Origin: Eulemur rufifrons
Lineage: Eukaryota > Chordata > Mammalia > Primates > Lemuridae
Length of the DNA: 64,000 nt
Assembly: GCF_041146395.1 (NCBI RefSeq)
Contig: NC_090995.1
Coordinates: 15,846,418 to 15,910,417, forward strand
Direction: 5' to 3'
In this document: positions 47,161-60,930 of the stretch, piece after piece
Numbering within the stretch: the stretch's first letter is position 1
How the letters are laid out: every line of letters starts with the position of its first letter
Translations under genes and position numbers: made by a program
Notes under the pieces: generated by a model
Seen by the model: only the letters and a program-made list of their open reading frames with translations
Told to the model about the DNA's origin: nothing
Databases searched by the model: none

Positions 47161-50100
47161 TCGATTCCTGCCAGTCCCTCCAGGGATTTAGGAAACTTGA
47201 GAGAGCGCTCAGATGAGCCCTGGGCTATATTCAGTTCTCCAGGGATTTCAGCAATCTGGAACAATCCAGTTGAGCCCTTGTCTGTAGACCTCTCAGCAAA
47301 GGGAGTAAGGGAACCTGGGACTTCCACAGATGAGCTCTTGTTCTTAGGTCAGTCCCCCCAGGGAATTAGGGAACCTGGGACAGCTCTGGTCTGGGAGATA
47401 GTCTCTCTAGGGATTTAGGAATCCTGGGGCATCGAAGAATTAAACTCTGGTCTGTAGGCCAGTATCAGAGGGATTCAGGGAACCTGGGAGATCACTGAGA
47501 TGAGCCCTGTTCTGTAGCCCAGTCTGTCCCAGGGATTTATGGCACTGCAACAGCCCACAGATGAGCCCTGGTCTGTAAATGAGTCCCCCAGGGATTTGGG
47601 CAACATGGCACATCCCACAGTTGAGCCTTGTTCTGTACACCAGTCCCCCCTTGTGATTTAGAGAACCTGACACAGCCCATAGATGAGCCCTGGTCTGTAA
47701 TCCAGTCCCTCCCAGGGATTTAGGGAACCTGGGACAGCCCACAGATGAACTCTGTTGTGTAGGTCCGTCTCTCCTCAAGGACTCAGGGAACCTAGGACAG
47801 CCCACAGAAGCGCCGTGGTCTATAGGCCTGTCCTCCGTGGGATGTAGGGACCCGGCGACAGCCCACAGATGAATAGTGTTCTGTAGGGCAGTCCCCCTAG
47901 GGATTCAGGGAACGTGGGAGAGCCTACAGATTGTTCCTTTTTTCCAGACCAGTCGTCCCAGGGCTTTAGGGACCCTGGGACAGCCCTCAAATGAGCCCTG
48001 TTCTGTAGATCAGGACCCCAAGGGATTTAGGGACCTGAGACAGTCCATAGATGAGTCAGGGTTTGTAGGCCACTCCCCGTGGCCTTCAGCGATTTAGGGA
48101 AACCAGGACATCCCACAGGTGAGCTCTTGTGTGTAGACCAGTCCTCCCAGGGATTTAAGGGACATGAGACATTCCACATTTGAGCCCTGACCTGTTGGGC
48201 AGTACCCCAGGGATTCAGGGATCTGGGAACATCCCAATAAATGAGCACTGGTATGTACACCAGTCTCCCCTGGGATTTATGGAACCTGGGACATCCCACA
48301 TATCAGCCGTGGTCTATAAACAGTGCCTCCAGAAATTTAGGGAACCTGGGACACCAAAAATTAATCCCTGCTCTGTATACCAGTACCCGAGGGATTCAGG
48401 GAGCCTGGGACATCCCACAGATGAGCCCTGGTCTGTTGACCAGCCCTGCAAAGGATTTAGGGAGTCTGGAACATACCACAGATGAATCCTGGTCTGTGAA
48501 CCAGTCCTGGAAGGGATTTAGGGAGTCTAGGTAATACCACAGATAAGCCCTGGTCTTTAGACCAGTTCCCCCCAGGGTTTTAGGGTCACATGAGATCCCA
48601 CAGATGAGCTGTGGTGTGTGGGCCAGACGCCCAGGGATTTCGGGAACCTGGGACATCGAAGAATTAAACCCTGGTCTGCAGGCCAGTACCCGAGGGATCA
48701 GGGAACCTGGGACAGTCCAAAGAGGAGCCTTGGTCTGTAGGCCAGTGCTCCCCCACAGGGATTTAGGGAACATGTTACTGCCCTAAGAGGAGCTGTGCTC
48801 TGTAGTCCAGTCCAGCTGGGGATGTAAGAACCTGGGACAGTTCTGGTCTGTAGGCTAGTCCTCTCCAGAGATTTAGGGAACCTGGGAGATCACTGAGATG
48901 ACCCCTGTTCTGTAGCCCAGTCCATCCAAAGGATTTATGGCACGGGGACAGCCCACAGATGAGCCCTGGTGTGTAAATGAGTCCCCAAGGGATTTGGGCA
49001 ACATGAGACATCCCACAGTTGAGCCTTGTTCTGTACGCCAGTGCCTCCTTGTGATTTTGGGAACCTGGCACAGCCAATAGATGAGGCGTGGTCTGTAGGC
49101 CAGTACCCCCCTGCGATTTAGGGAACTTGAGACAGCCCACAGATGAGTCTGTAGGTCAGTCACTCCCGGGATTTAGGGAACCTGAAACAGCTCTGGTCTG
49201 TAGGATAGTCCTCCCAGAGATTTAGAGAAATTGGGACATCCCACAGATAATCCCTGGCTGTGGTCCATCCTCTAAGGGATTTAGGGAGCCTGAGACATCC
49301 CACAAATGAGCTCTACTCTGTAGGCTAGTCCCCCCAGGGATTTAGACAACCTGGTGCAGCCCACATATGAGCCCTGGTCTGTAGGCCAGTAGCCGCATGG
49401 ATTTAAGGAACCGGGGATGTCCCACAGAGGAGCCCTGCTCTGTAGGACAGTAGCACTTGGGATGTAGGGAACGATGGACATCCCACAGAGGAACCCTGGT
49501 CTGAACGCCACTCCCTCCTCCCCTCCAGGGATGCAGGGAATCTAGGCCATTCCAATAGATGAGCCCTGGTCTGCGGACCTGTCCCCCCTGGCATTTACAA
49601 AACCTGAGACATCCCAGTGATGAGCACTTGTCAGTAGTCCAGTCCATCCAGTGATTTAGGAAACCTGGAGAGGTCACAGAAAGGCCCTGGTCTATAGGCC
49701 AGTCGCCCCCTGGGATTTAGGGAACCTGGGACATCCCACAGATGATCCCTGGATTGTAGGCCAGTACCTCCAGGGATTTAGGGAACTGGGAGAGCCCACA
49801 GATGAGCCCTGGTCTGTACACAATCCCTTACTGATTTCGACAAACTGGGACACACCACAGATGAGCCCTGGTTTGTTAACCAGTCACCCCCAGGGACTTG
49901 GGGAAACTATGACAGACCTCAGATGAGGCCTGGTCTACAGACAATCCCCCCAGCGATTTAGGGAACCTGGGACATCCAACAAATTAGCCCTGATTTGTAG
50001 ACCAGTTCTCCCAGGTTTTTAGGGAATCTTGGACATCCCACAAATGAGCCCTGGTCTGTAGGCCGGTCCCCCTAGTGATTTAGGAAATCTAGGACATCCC

Positions 50101-53100
50101 ACAAATGAGTCCTGGTCTATAAACAGTCAACTCAGGATTTAGGGAAACTAGGACAGCCCACAGATGAGCTCTGTTGTGTAGGTCAGTCCCTCCTCAAGGA
50201 TTCAGGCAACCAAGGGCAGCCCACAGAAGCGCCGTGGTCTATAGGCCTGTCCTCCTTGGAATTTAGGGACCCTGGGACAGCCCACAAATGAGCCATGCTC
50301 TGTAAATCAGGACCCCAAGGGATTTAGGGACCTGAGACAGTTCCTAGATGAGCCATGGTCTGTAGACCAGTCCCCCCTCCAGGGATTTAGGGAACCCAGG
50401 ACATCCCCCTGACGATCTCTAGTGTGTAGGCCAGTCCCTCAAGGGATTTAAGGGACACGGGACATTCCACATTTGAGCCCTGGCCTGTAGGCCAGTACCC
50501 CAGGGATTCAGGGAAGCTGGGACATCCCAATAAATGAGTCTGGTCTGGAGACCAGTCTCCGCTGGGATTTAGGGAACCAGGGACATCCCACATATCAGCC
50601 ATGGTCTATAAACAGTGCCTCCAGAAATTTAGGGAACCTGGGACATCCAAAAATTAAACCCTGTTTTGTATACCAGTACCTGAGGGATTCAGGGAGCCTG
50701 GGACATCCCACAGATGAGCCCTGGTCTGTGGACCAGCCCTGCAAGGGATTTAGGGAGTCTGGGACATACCACAGATGAGCACTGGTCTTTTGACCAGTGC
50801 CCCACAAGATTTTAGGGTCACGGGACATCCCACAGATGAGCTGCGGTGTGTGGGCCAGACTTCCAGGGATTTCGAGAATCTGGGACATAAAAGAATTAAA
50901 CCCTGGTCTGTAGGCCAGTACCCGAGGGATTCAGGGAACCTGGGACATTCCACAGATGAGCCTTGGTCTGGAGGCTAGTCCTCCTACCCAGGGATTTAGG
51001 GAACCTGTTACCTCCCTAAGAGGAGCTGTGCTCTATAGCCCAGTCCAGCCAGGGATATAGGAACCTGGGACAGTTCTGGTCTGCAGGCTAGTCCCCCCAG
51101 AGTGTTAGGGAATCTGGGAGATCACTGAGATGAGCCCTGTTCTGTAGCCCAGTCTTTCCCAGGGATTTATGGCATGGGGACAGCCCACAGATGAGCCCTG
51201 GTGTGTAAATGAGTCCCCAAGGGATTTGGGAAACATTGGACTTCCCACATTTGAGCCTTGTTCTGTATGCCAGTCCCCCCTTGTGATTTAGGAAACCTGG
51301 CACAGCCCATAGATGAGCCCTGGTCTATAGGCCATTCCCCTCCTGGGATTTAGGGAACTTCAGACAGCTCACAGATGAGTCCTGGTCTGTAGGCCAGTCC
51401 CTCCCAGGGATTTAGGGAAGCTGGGACAACTCTGGTCTGTGGGCTAGTCCTCCCAGAGATATAGGAAAATTGGGACATCCGACAGATGAGCCCTGGGTGT
51501 AGGTCCATCCCCCAAGTGATTTAGGGAGCCTGGGACATCCCACAAATGAGCTCTACTCTGTAGGCTAGTCCCCCCAGGGATTTAGGAAACCTGGCCTCTG
51601 CCCACATATGAGCCCTGGTCTGTAGGCCAGTCCCCCCCCATGGATTTAGGGAACCTGGGATTACCCACAGAGGAGCCCTGCTCTGTAGGACAGTAGCACT
51701 TGGGATGTAGGTAACGACGGACATCCCACAGAGGAACCCTGGTCTGAACGTCACTCCCCCCTCCCCCCAGGGATGTAGGGAATCTGGGCCATTCCAATAG
51801 ATGAGCTCTGGTCTGTAGACCAGTCCCCCCTGGCATTTACAAAACCTGAGACATCCCATTGATGAGCCCTTGTCAGTAATCCATTCCTTCCAGGGATTTA
51901 GGGAACCTGGAGAGGTCACAGAAAGGCCCTGGTCTGTAGGCCAGTCACCCCCAGGGATTTAGGGACCCTGGGGCAGCCCACAAATGAGCCCTGCTCGGTA
52001 GATCAGTACCCCAAGGGATTTAGGGACGTGAGACATCCAGAGATGAGCCATGGTCTGTAGGCCAGGCCCCCCCTCCCAGGAATTTAGGGAATTCAGGACA
52101 TCCCACAGATGAGCTCTTTTGTGTAGGCCAGTTCCCCGATGGATTTAAGGGACATGGGCCATTTCACATTTGAGTCCTGGTGTGTAGGCCAGTACTCCAG
52201 GGATTCAGGGAATGTGAGACTTCCCAATAAATGGGCCCTGGTCTGTAGACAAGTCTTCCCTGGGATTTAGGGAACCTGGGACATCCCACATCAGCTGTGG
52301 TATATAAACAGTGCCTCCAGAAATTTAGGGAACCTGGGACATCCAAAAATTAATCCCTGATCTGTAGACCAGTGCCAGGGGGATTCAGGGAGCCTGGGAC
52401 ATTCAACAGATGAGCCCTGGTTTGTAGACTAGCCCTGCAAGGGATTTAGGGAGTTTGGGACATACCACAGATGAGCCCTGGTCTTGAGACCAGTCCCCCC
52501 CAGGGATTTAGGGTCACGGGACATCCCACAGATGAGCTGTGTTGTGTGGGCCAGAACCCCAGGGATTTAGGGAACCTGGAACATTGAAGGATTAAACCCT
52601 GGTCTGTAGGCCAGTACCCGAGGGATTCAGGGAACCAAGGACAGTCCAAAGAGGAGCCTTGGTCTGTAGACCAGTTCTCCCCCCAGGGATTTAAGGTACC
52701 TGTCAGCACCCTAAGAGGAGATGTGCTCTGTAGCCCAGTCCAGCCGGGGATATAGGAACCTGGGACAATTCTGCTCTGTTGGCTAGTCCCCCCAGAGATT
52801 TAGAGAACCTGGGAGATCACTGAGGTGATCCCTGTTCTATAGCCCAGTTTGTCCCAGGGATTTATGGCACTGGGAACGCCCACAGATGAGCCCTGGTGTG
52901 CAAATGAGTCCCCAAGGAATTTGGGCAACATGGGACATTTCACAGTTGAGCCTTGTTCTGTATGCCAGTGCCCCCTTGTTATTTACGGAACCTGGCACAG
53001 CCCATAGATGAGCCCTGGTCTGTAGGCCAGTCTCCCCCTGGGATTTAGGGAACTTCAGACAGCCCAAAGATGAGTCCTGGTCTGTAGGCCAGTCACTCCC

Positions 53101-56100
53101 AGGGATTTAGGAAACCTGGGACAGCCTAGAGTGGAGCCTTTCCTTGTAGGCCAGTCCACCCAGAGATTTAGGGAACCTGGGACAGCTCTGGTCTGTATTC
53201 TAGTCCTCCCAGAGGTTTAGGGAAATTGGGACTTCCCACAAATGAGCCCTGGGTGTAGGTCTGTCCCCCAAGGGATTTAGGGAGCCTGGGACATCCCACA
53301 AATGAGCTCTAGTTAGTAAGCTAGGCCCCCCAGGGATTTAGGGAACCTGATATTGCCCACATATGAGCCCTGCTCTGCAGGTCAGTCCTCCCCATGGATT
53401 TAGGGAACCTGCGATATACCACAGAGGAGCCCTGCTCTGTAGGACAGTAGCACTTGGGATGTAGGGAACGACGGACATCCCACAGAGGAATCCTAGTCTG
53501 AACGCCACTCCCCCCTCCCCTCAGGGATGTAGGGAATCTGGGCCATTCCAATAGATGAGCCCTGGTCTGTAGACCAGTCCCCCTGGCATTTACAAAACCT
53601 GAGACATCCCAGTGATGAGCCCTTGTTGGTAGTCCAGTCCGTCCAGGGATTTAAGGAAGCTGGAGAAGTCACAGAGGGGCCCTGGTCTGTAGGCCATCCG
53701 CCCCCTGGGATTTAGGGAACCTGGGACATCCCATTGATGAGCCCTGGTCTGTAGGCCAGTACCCCAGGGATTCAGGGATCCTAGGACAGCTCTGGTCTTA
53801 GAGCCAGTCCCCCCAGGGATTTAGGGAATATGGACATCCCACAGATGATCTCTGGATTGTAGGCCAGTACCTCCAGGGACTTGGGGAACTTGGGACATCC
53901 CACAGATTACCCCTGGTTTGTAGACCAGTTTTCCCAGGTTTTTAGGGAATCTTGGACATCCCACAAATGAGACCTGGTCTGTAGGCCGGTCCCCCTAGTG
54001 ATTTAGGAAACCTGGGACATCCCACAGATGAGCTCTGTTGTGTAGGTCAGTCCCCCTCAAGGATTCAGGGAACCTAGAACAGCCCATAGAGGCACCGTGG
54101 TCTATAGGCCTGTCCTCCTTGGGATGTAGGGAACCGGCGACAGCCCACAGATGAACAGTGTTCTGTAGGGCAGTCTCGCAAGGAATTCAGGGAACGTGTT
54201 ATAGCCTACAGATTAACTTTTGTTTCCATACCAGTCCCCCCAGGGATTTAGGGACCCTGGGACAGCCTACAAATGAGCCCTGCTCTGTAGATGAGTACCC
54301 CAAGAAATTTAGGGTCCTGAAACAGTCAACAGATGAGCCATGGTCTGTAGGCCATTCTCCCCCCCCAGGGATTTAGGGAACCCAGGACATCCCACAGATG
54401 AGCTCTTGTGTGTAGGCCAGTCCCCCGAGGGATTTAAGGGACACGGGATATTCCACATTTAAGCCCTGGCCTGTAGGCCAGTACCCCAGGGATTCAGGGA
54501 AGCTAGGACAACCCAGTAAATGAGCCTTGGTCAGTAGACCAGTCTCCCCTGGCATGTGGGGAACCTGAAACATCCCACATATCAGCCGTGGTCTATAAAC
54601 AGTGCCTCCAGAAATTTAGGGAACCTGGGACATCCAAAAATAAATCCCTGCTCTATAGACCAGTATCTGAGGGATTCAAGGAGCATGGAACAACCCACAG
54701 ATGAGCCCTCGTCTGTAAACCAGCCCTGCAAGGGATTTAGGGAGTCTGGGACATACCACAGATGAGCTCTGGTCTCTAGACCAGTTCCCCCCAGGGATTT
54801 AGGGTACGGGACATCCCGCAGATGAGCTGTGGTGTGTGGGCCAGGGATTTCGGGAACATGGGACATCGAAGAATTAAACCCTGGTCTGTAGGCCAGTACC
54901 CGAGGGATTCAGGGAACCTGGGACAGTCCAAAGAGGAGCCTTGGTCTGTAGGCCAGTCCTCCCCCACCGGGATTTAGGGAACATGTTACTGCCCTAAGAG
55001 GAGCTGTGCTCTGTAGCCCAGTCCAGCCGGGGATGTAAGAACCTGGGACAGTTCTGGTCTGTAGGCTAGTCCCCCCAGAGATTTAGGGAACATGGGAGAT
55101 CACTGAGATGAGCCCTGTTCTGTAGCCCAGTCTTTCCCAGGGATGTATGGCACTGGGACAGCCCACAGATGAGCCCTGGTGTGTAAATGAGTCCCCAAGG
55201 GATTTGGGCAACATGGGACATCCCACAGTTGAGCCTTGTTCTGTACGCCAGTCCCCCCTTGTGTTTTAGGGAACCTGACACAGCCCATAGATGAGCCCTG
55301 GTCTATAGGCCAGTCCCCCCCTATGATTTAGGGAACTTGAGGCAGCCCTCAGATGAGTCCTGATCTGTAGGGCAGTCCATCCCAGGGATTTAGGGAACCT
55401 GGGACAGCCCAGAGAGGAGCCTATCCTTGTAGGCCAGTCCACCCAGAGATTTTGGGAACCTGAGACAGCTCTGGTCTGTGGGCTAGTCCTCCCAGAGATT
55501 TAGGGAGTTGGGACATCCCACAGATAAGCCCTGGGTGTAGACCAGTCCCCCAAGGGATTTAGGAGCCTGGGACATCCCACAAATGAGCTCTAGTCTGTAG
55601 GCTAGTCCCCCCAGGGATTTAGTTAACCTGGAACATCCCACAGAATGCCTCTCGTCTGTAGCTCAGTCCACCACTAAAGATTTATGGAAACTGGGAGAGC
55701 CCACAGATGAGCCCTGGCCTGTAGGCCAGTCCCTCAAGGAATTTGGGGAACATGAGACATCCCACAAATGATGCCTGGTTTGCAGGGCAGTCCTCCCAGG
55801 GATTTAGGGAACTTGGGAGAGCCCTGAGTTGAGTCCTAGTATATAGACAGTCTCCTCAGGATTTTGCGGAACCTCAGACACTCCACAGTGAGCTCTGGTG
55901 TGTAGGTCAGGCCCCCCCAAGTATTTAGGGAACCTCGAACAGCCCATAGATGAGACTTAGACTGTAGGCCAGTTCTCCTTGGGATTTGGGTAACCTGGGA
56001 CATCCCACAGATGAGCTCCGATCTGTAGGGCATTCCTTGAATGGATTCAGGGACCCTGAGATATCGCACAGATGAGCCTTGGTTTGTAGGCCAGTCCTCC

Positions 56101-57354
56101 CTGGGGTTTAGGGAACCTGGAACAGCCCACAGATGAGCCCTGGTCTGTAGACAATTGACCCCCTGTGATTTAGGGACCCTGGGACAGCACACACAGGAGC
56201 CCTGCTCCGTAGGCCAGTCCACCCCAGGGATTTATGGAAACTGGCACATCCCACAGATAAACCCTGGTCTGTAGGCCACTCCTTCTAGGGATTTAGGGAA
56301 CCTGGTACAGCCCAGAGATGAGCCCTTGTCTGTAGGACAGTCCCTTCTAGGGACTTACGGAACATGGGACAGCCCACAGATGTGCCCTACTCTGTCGGCC
56401 AGTCCCCACCCCTGTGATTTAGGGAACGTTGGACAGCCCACAGAGTAGCCCTGGTCTGTAGTCCATTCCCCCTAAAAGATTTATGGAACCTGCAACTGTC
56501 CACAGATGAGCCCTGGTCTGTAGATGAGTCCCTAAAGGGATTTAGGGAACATGGGATATCCCACAGATGATCCCTGGTGTTTAGGCCAGTGCTACCAGGG
56601 ATTTAGGGAACTTGGGATTGCCCACAGTTGTGCACTGGTCTGTAGACAGTCCCTCAGTGATTTTGGCAACCTGGGACACACCACAGATGAGCCCTGGTCT
56701 CTTGACCAGTCTCTCCAGGGACACAGGGAACCTGTGAAAGGCCACAGATGAGCAATGGTTTAAAGAGAGTCCCCCCAGGGATTTAGGGAACCTGGGACAT
56801 CCTAAGATTAGCCCTGGTTTGTACACCAGTTCTCCCAGGTATTTCGGAAACCTTGGATATACCACAGATGAGCTCGGGTCTCTTAGCCAGTCCCTCCAGT
56901 GATTCAGGGCACTTGGGGCATCCTATAGATGAACCTTCGTCTATAGACAGTCCCCCCAGGGATTTAGGGAACCTGAGACAGCCCACAAATGACCCTGTCT
57001 GTAGGCCTGTCCCCCCAGTGATTTAGGGAGCCCACAGAGGGAGCCCACTCCCATTTAGGGAGTGATTTAGGAGAGCCCACAGAGGATCCCTGGTTGTAGG
57101 CCAGGCCCCCATGGATTTAGGGAAACTGGGACTGCCCAGAGATGACCTCTGGTCTGTAGTCCAGGCCCCCCTGGGATTTAGGGAACCTGGGACATCCCAC
57201 AGATGAGCCCTGGTCTGGAAGCCTGTGCCCGCCCCAGGGATGTAGGGAATCTGGGACATCCCAACAGTTGAACCCTGGTCTGTAGGCCAGACTCCAAGGG
57301 ATTTAAGGAACCTGATATAGCCCAGATATCAGCCCTGCTCTGCAGGCCAGTCCC
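47161..57354 (-). repeat. Minisatellite B, reversed array (10.2 kb)
   Basis: Units of about 60-66 bases are the reverse complement of those in the forward blocks: CCAGGGATTTAGGGAACCTG, GGACATCCCACAGATGAGCC and CTGGTCTGTAGGCCAGT. No macrosatellite module interrupts it. A higher-order order of variants recurs: TCCAGAAATTTAGGGAACCT at about 48,330, 50,612, 52,316 and 54,608, spacings about 2.28, 1.70 and 2.29 kb. Reading frames of 60-138 residues on both strands are repeat products. Confidence 0.92.
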
Positions 57355-57485
57355 TTCCAGGGACATAGGCAACCTGACACAGCCCACAGATGAGTCCTGC
57401 TCTGTAGACCACTCCCCACCCCTGGGATTTTGAGAACATTGGACAGCCAACAGATGAAGCTTTGTGGGGCTGCCATGTCCTGCAT
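57355..57485 (-). repeat. A-to-B junction segment, reversed copy
   Basis: Reverse complement of the 30,606-30,728 junction: GACACAGCCCACAGATGAG, ACCCCTGGGATTTTGAGAAC and AAGCTTTGTGGGGCTGCC line up with it unit by unit. Confidence 0.8.
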
Positions 57486-58430
57486 GAGAAGTGGGGGTCT
57501 GTTCCCTGCATGAGGGAAGATGGGGGTAATGCATGCCACCCACTGTTAGAAGAAATGGGGCCACAATGCAGTGCTTGAGAGGAAACAGGGACACTTGCCC
57601 AGAGTGAGAGGAGGTCTAGCCAATGCACTCTTAACACCGTAAGAGCAGGTGGGGCTGTCGCACCCTGCATGGGGGAGATGGGATGGCCACGCCCTATGGG
57701 GCAGGAGCCAGGGCTCCTGAGCCAATCTTGGGAGTAAATGGGACCCCCATTCCCCGTGGAAGAGGAGGTGGGCCCCCATACCCTGCATGAGAGGAAGTGA
57801 GGGCCCGAATTGTGTGTGAGAGGTGGGGGGGCTGTGCCCTGCCTGAGGGTGGAAGGGGCCAAAACATCCCACCCACTGTTAGAAGACGTGGGAACACAAT
57901 GCCTTGCTTGAAAGCAGACGGGGACTCTTACCCCGAGTGAGAGGAGGTTTAGTCAATGCACTCTCAACACCATTAGAGCAGGCGGGGCTGCGGCGTCCTG
58001 CATGGGGGGAGGTGTGATGGCCACACCCTATGGGGCAGGAGCCGGGGCTCCTGAGCCATGCCTGGGAGGAATTGGGGCCCCCATGCCCAACGGGAGAGGA
58101 GGTGGTTCCCTGTAACCTGCTTGAGGATGTGGGGATCCGAATCATGTGTGAGAATAGGGGGAGCCATGTGCCCTGCATCAGAGGAGGCACGGCACCTGAG
58201 AACTGGTTAATATGAGGTGGCCCTCCCTGCCCTGTGTCAGAGAAGGAGGGGTTGCTGTGTCCTGCGTGAGGAGCAGAGGGGCCAATGCGCCTTCCCCCAC
58301 AGAAGACTAGGGACCCTGTGCCCTGCATCGGAGAGGCGGTGCTGCCATGCCCTGCTTGACAGGAGGCTGGACACCTGTGCCGTGCTTACCAGGAGGCAGT
58401 CCTCCATGCCCTGTGTGAGAGTTACGTGAC
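57486..58430 (-). repeat. Minisatellite A, reversed array
   Basis: Reverse complement of the A units at 29.4-30.6 kb: TGAGAGGAGGTTTAGTCAAT and GGCCACACCCTATGGGGCAG correspond to the forward CATTGGCTAAACC and GGGCGTGGCC variants and keep their order. It passes directly into minisatellite C at about 58,430. Confidence 0.88.
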
Positions 58431-60930
58431 CGCGAAGTGACAGGGATGTTATCACAAGACCGCCATGGTGCCATGATGTGACTATTACATGAGCACCACG
58501 TAACTATCATGTGACTCCCACGAGACCAGGATGTGACTACAACATGACCGCAATGTGACTATCACGTGACTGCCACAAGACCAGGATGTGACTATCACCT
58601 GACGGCCACATAACAGGGATATTATGATCACGTGACTGCCAGGTGACCATCACGTGACAGCTGCATGACCAGGACATGAATATCACGTGACTGACACGTG
58701 ACTGCCCCTTGAGAATCACGAGAATTCCAGGTGACTATCACGTGACTGCCATGTGACCAGGATATGATTATCACGTGACCACCACATGACTGGGAGGTGA
58801 TTATCCTGGGACTGCAATGTGAAAATCACGTGACCAGCCACGTGACGACATAACCAGCCCACATGACTGGCCATGTAACCATGATGGGATTATCACATGA
58901 CTGGCACGTGACTATCACATGACTGCCATGTGACAGGGATTTTATTATCACGTGACCATCACGAGAGTGCTACATGACCAGGATGTGGATATCACGTGAC
59001 CATCACGTGACTGCTACATGGCATGTAACAATGACGTGATTATCACGTGACAGCCATGTGACTATTATGTGACTGGAACTTGACCAGGATGTGCCTATCA
59101 CATCACCACCACGTGGCTATCATGTGACCACCACGAGACCAGGACATGACTATCACATGACCGCCATGTGACCAGGACCTTATCATGTGACCGTCACGTG
59201 ACTATCATGTGACCGCCACTTGACTGCCAGCTATCACATGACTGCCATGTGATTGTCACGTGACCGTCATGTGACCAGGGCATGATTATCATATTACCGC
59301 CATGTGACTGTCATGTGACCGCCAATCCACTGCCAGGTTACTGTCACGTGACCACCATGTGATCAGCACGTGATTATATCGTGACCAGGATGTGATTATC
59401 GTGTTACTGCCACATGATGATCACGTGAGCAGCCACATTACCATGTTACCAGAGGACAGGACTGGCTACATAACTATGATGTGAATATAACGTGACCGGC
59501 ATGAGACTATCATGTCACCGACATCTGACCAGGGCATGACTATCACGTGACCACCATGAGACCAGGATGTTTTTAACACATGCCTGCCACGTGACTGTCA
59601 CGTGATGGCCACGTGACCACCACGTAGATATGATGTGACTGCCATGTGACCAGGACATGATTATCGCATGAGTGCCATGTGACCAGGACGTCATTATCAC
59701 GTGACCACCACATGACGATCATGTGAGCAGCCACGCGAACACCTCACTAGCCCACGACTGGACACGTGACCATGACGTGATTATCACTGGACTGCCACGA
59801 GACTATTACATGATGACCAAGTGACAGGGATGTCATTATCACGAGACCACCAAGTGACCATCACGTGACCACCACGTGAACAGGATGTGATAATCACGTG
59901 ACCACCACATGACGGCAACATTATTATCATGTGACCGCCACATGACTATCACGTGACTATCATGTGACCGCCAAGTGACCAGGAGGTGATTACCATGTGA
60001 CCACCATATGACTGGCAGGTGATTATCTCAGGAATGAAATGTGACTATAACGTGACCAGCCATGTGATCACGTATGCAGCCCACATGACTGGCCATGTAA
60101 CCATGACATGATTATCACGTGACCACCATGTGACTATCACATGGGCGCCACGTAACAGCCACGTGACGATCATGTGAGCAGCCATGTGACCACATAACCA
60201 ACCCACATGCCTGGCCATGTAACCATGACGTGATTATCACTTGACCACCACGTGACTATCACATCATAGGGATATTATTATCACGTGACCACCATGTGAC
60301 CATCACGTGACTGCTACATGACCAGGATGTGGTTATCACGTGACTGACATGTGACTGTCACTTGACTATCAGAAGACCTCCAGGTGAGTATCACGAGACT
60401 GCCACGTTACCAGGATTTGATTACCACATGACCACCATATGACTCGCAGGTGATTATCCCAGGAATGAAATGTGACTATAACGTGACCAGACACGTGACC
60501 ACGTACTCAGCCCACATGACTTGCCATGTAACCATGACATGGTTATCACATGACCGCCACATGACTATCACGTGACCGCCACGTGACCAGGATGTGCATA
60601 TCACATGACTGCCAAGAGACTATCACATGACCGCCCCGAGACCAGGACATGATTATCATGTGACCACCATGTGATGAGGACGTTCTTATCACTTGACTGC
60701 CACGTTACTATCACGTAAACGAAAATTGACTGCCAGGTGAGTATCACATGCCTGCCACGTGATTATCACGTGACTCTCACCTGACCAGGATGTGATTATC
60801 ATGTCACTACCATGTGATGATCACGTCAGCAGCCACGTTACCAGGTTACCAGACTACGTGACTGGCTACGTAACTATGATGTGAATATCATGTGACTGGC
60901 ATGAGACTATCATGTGACCACCACGTGAAC
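58431..60930 (+). repeat. Minisatellite C, first arm: 11-base E-box array
   Basis: Most of the DNA is a chain of 11-base units of the type TATCACGTGAC, CGCCATGTGAC and CAGGATGTGAT. The core is the palindromic E-box CACGTG or a one-base variant (CATGTG, CACATG). A longer marker (CAGCCCACATGACTGGCCAT followed by GTAACCATGACGTGATTATC) recurs at irregular distances of about 115-560 bases. Confidence 0.92.

Noticed and set aside
47440..57594. Repetitive minus-strand proteins of 60-138 residues in the reversed B array
   Set aside because: Same reason: repeat translation, in several frames at once.
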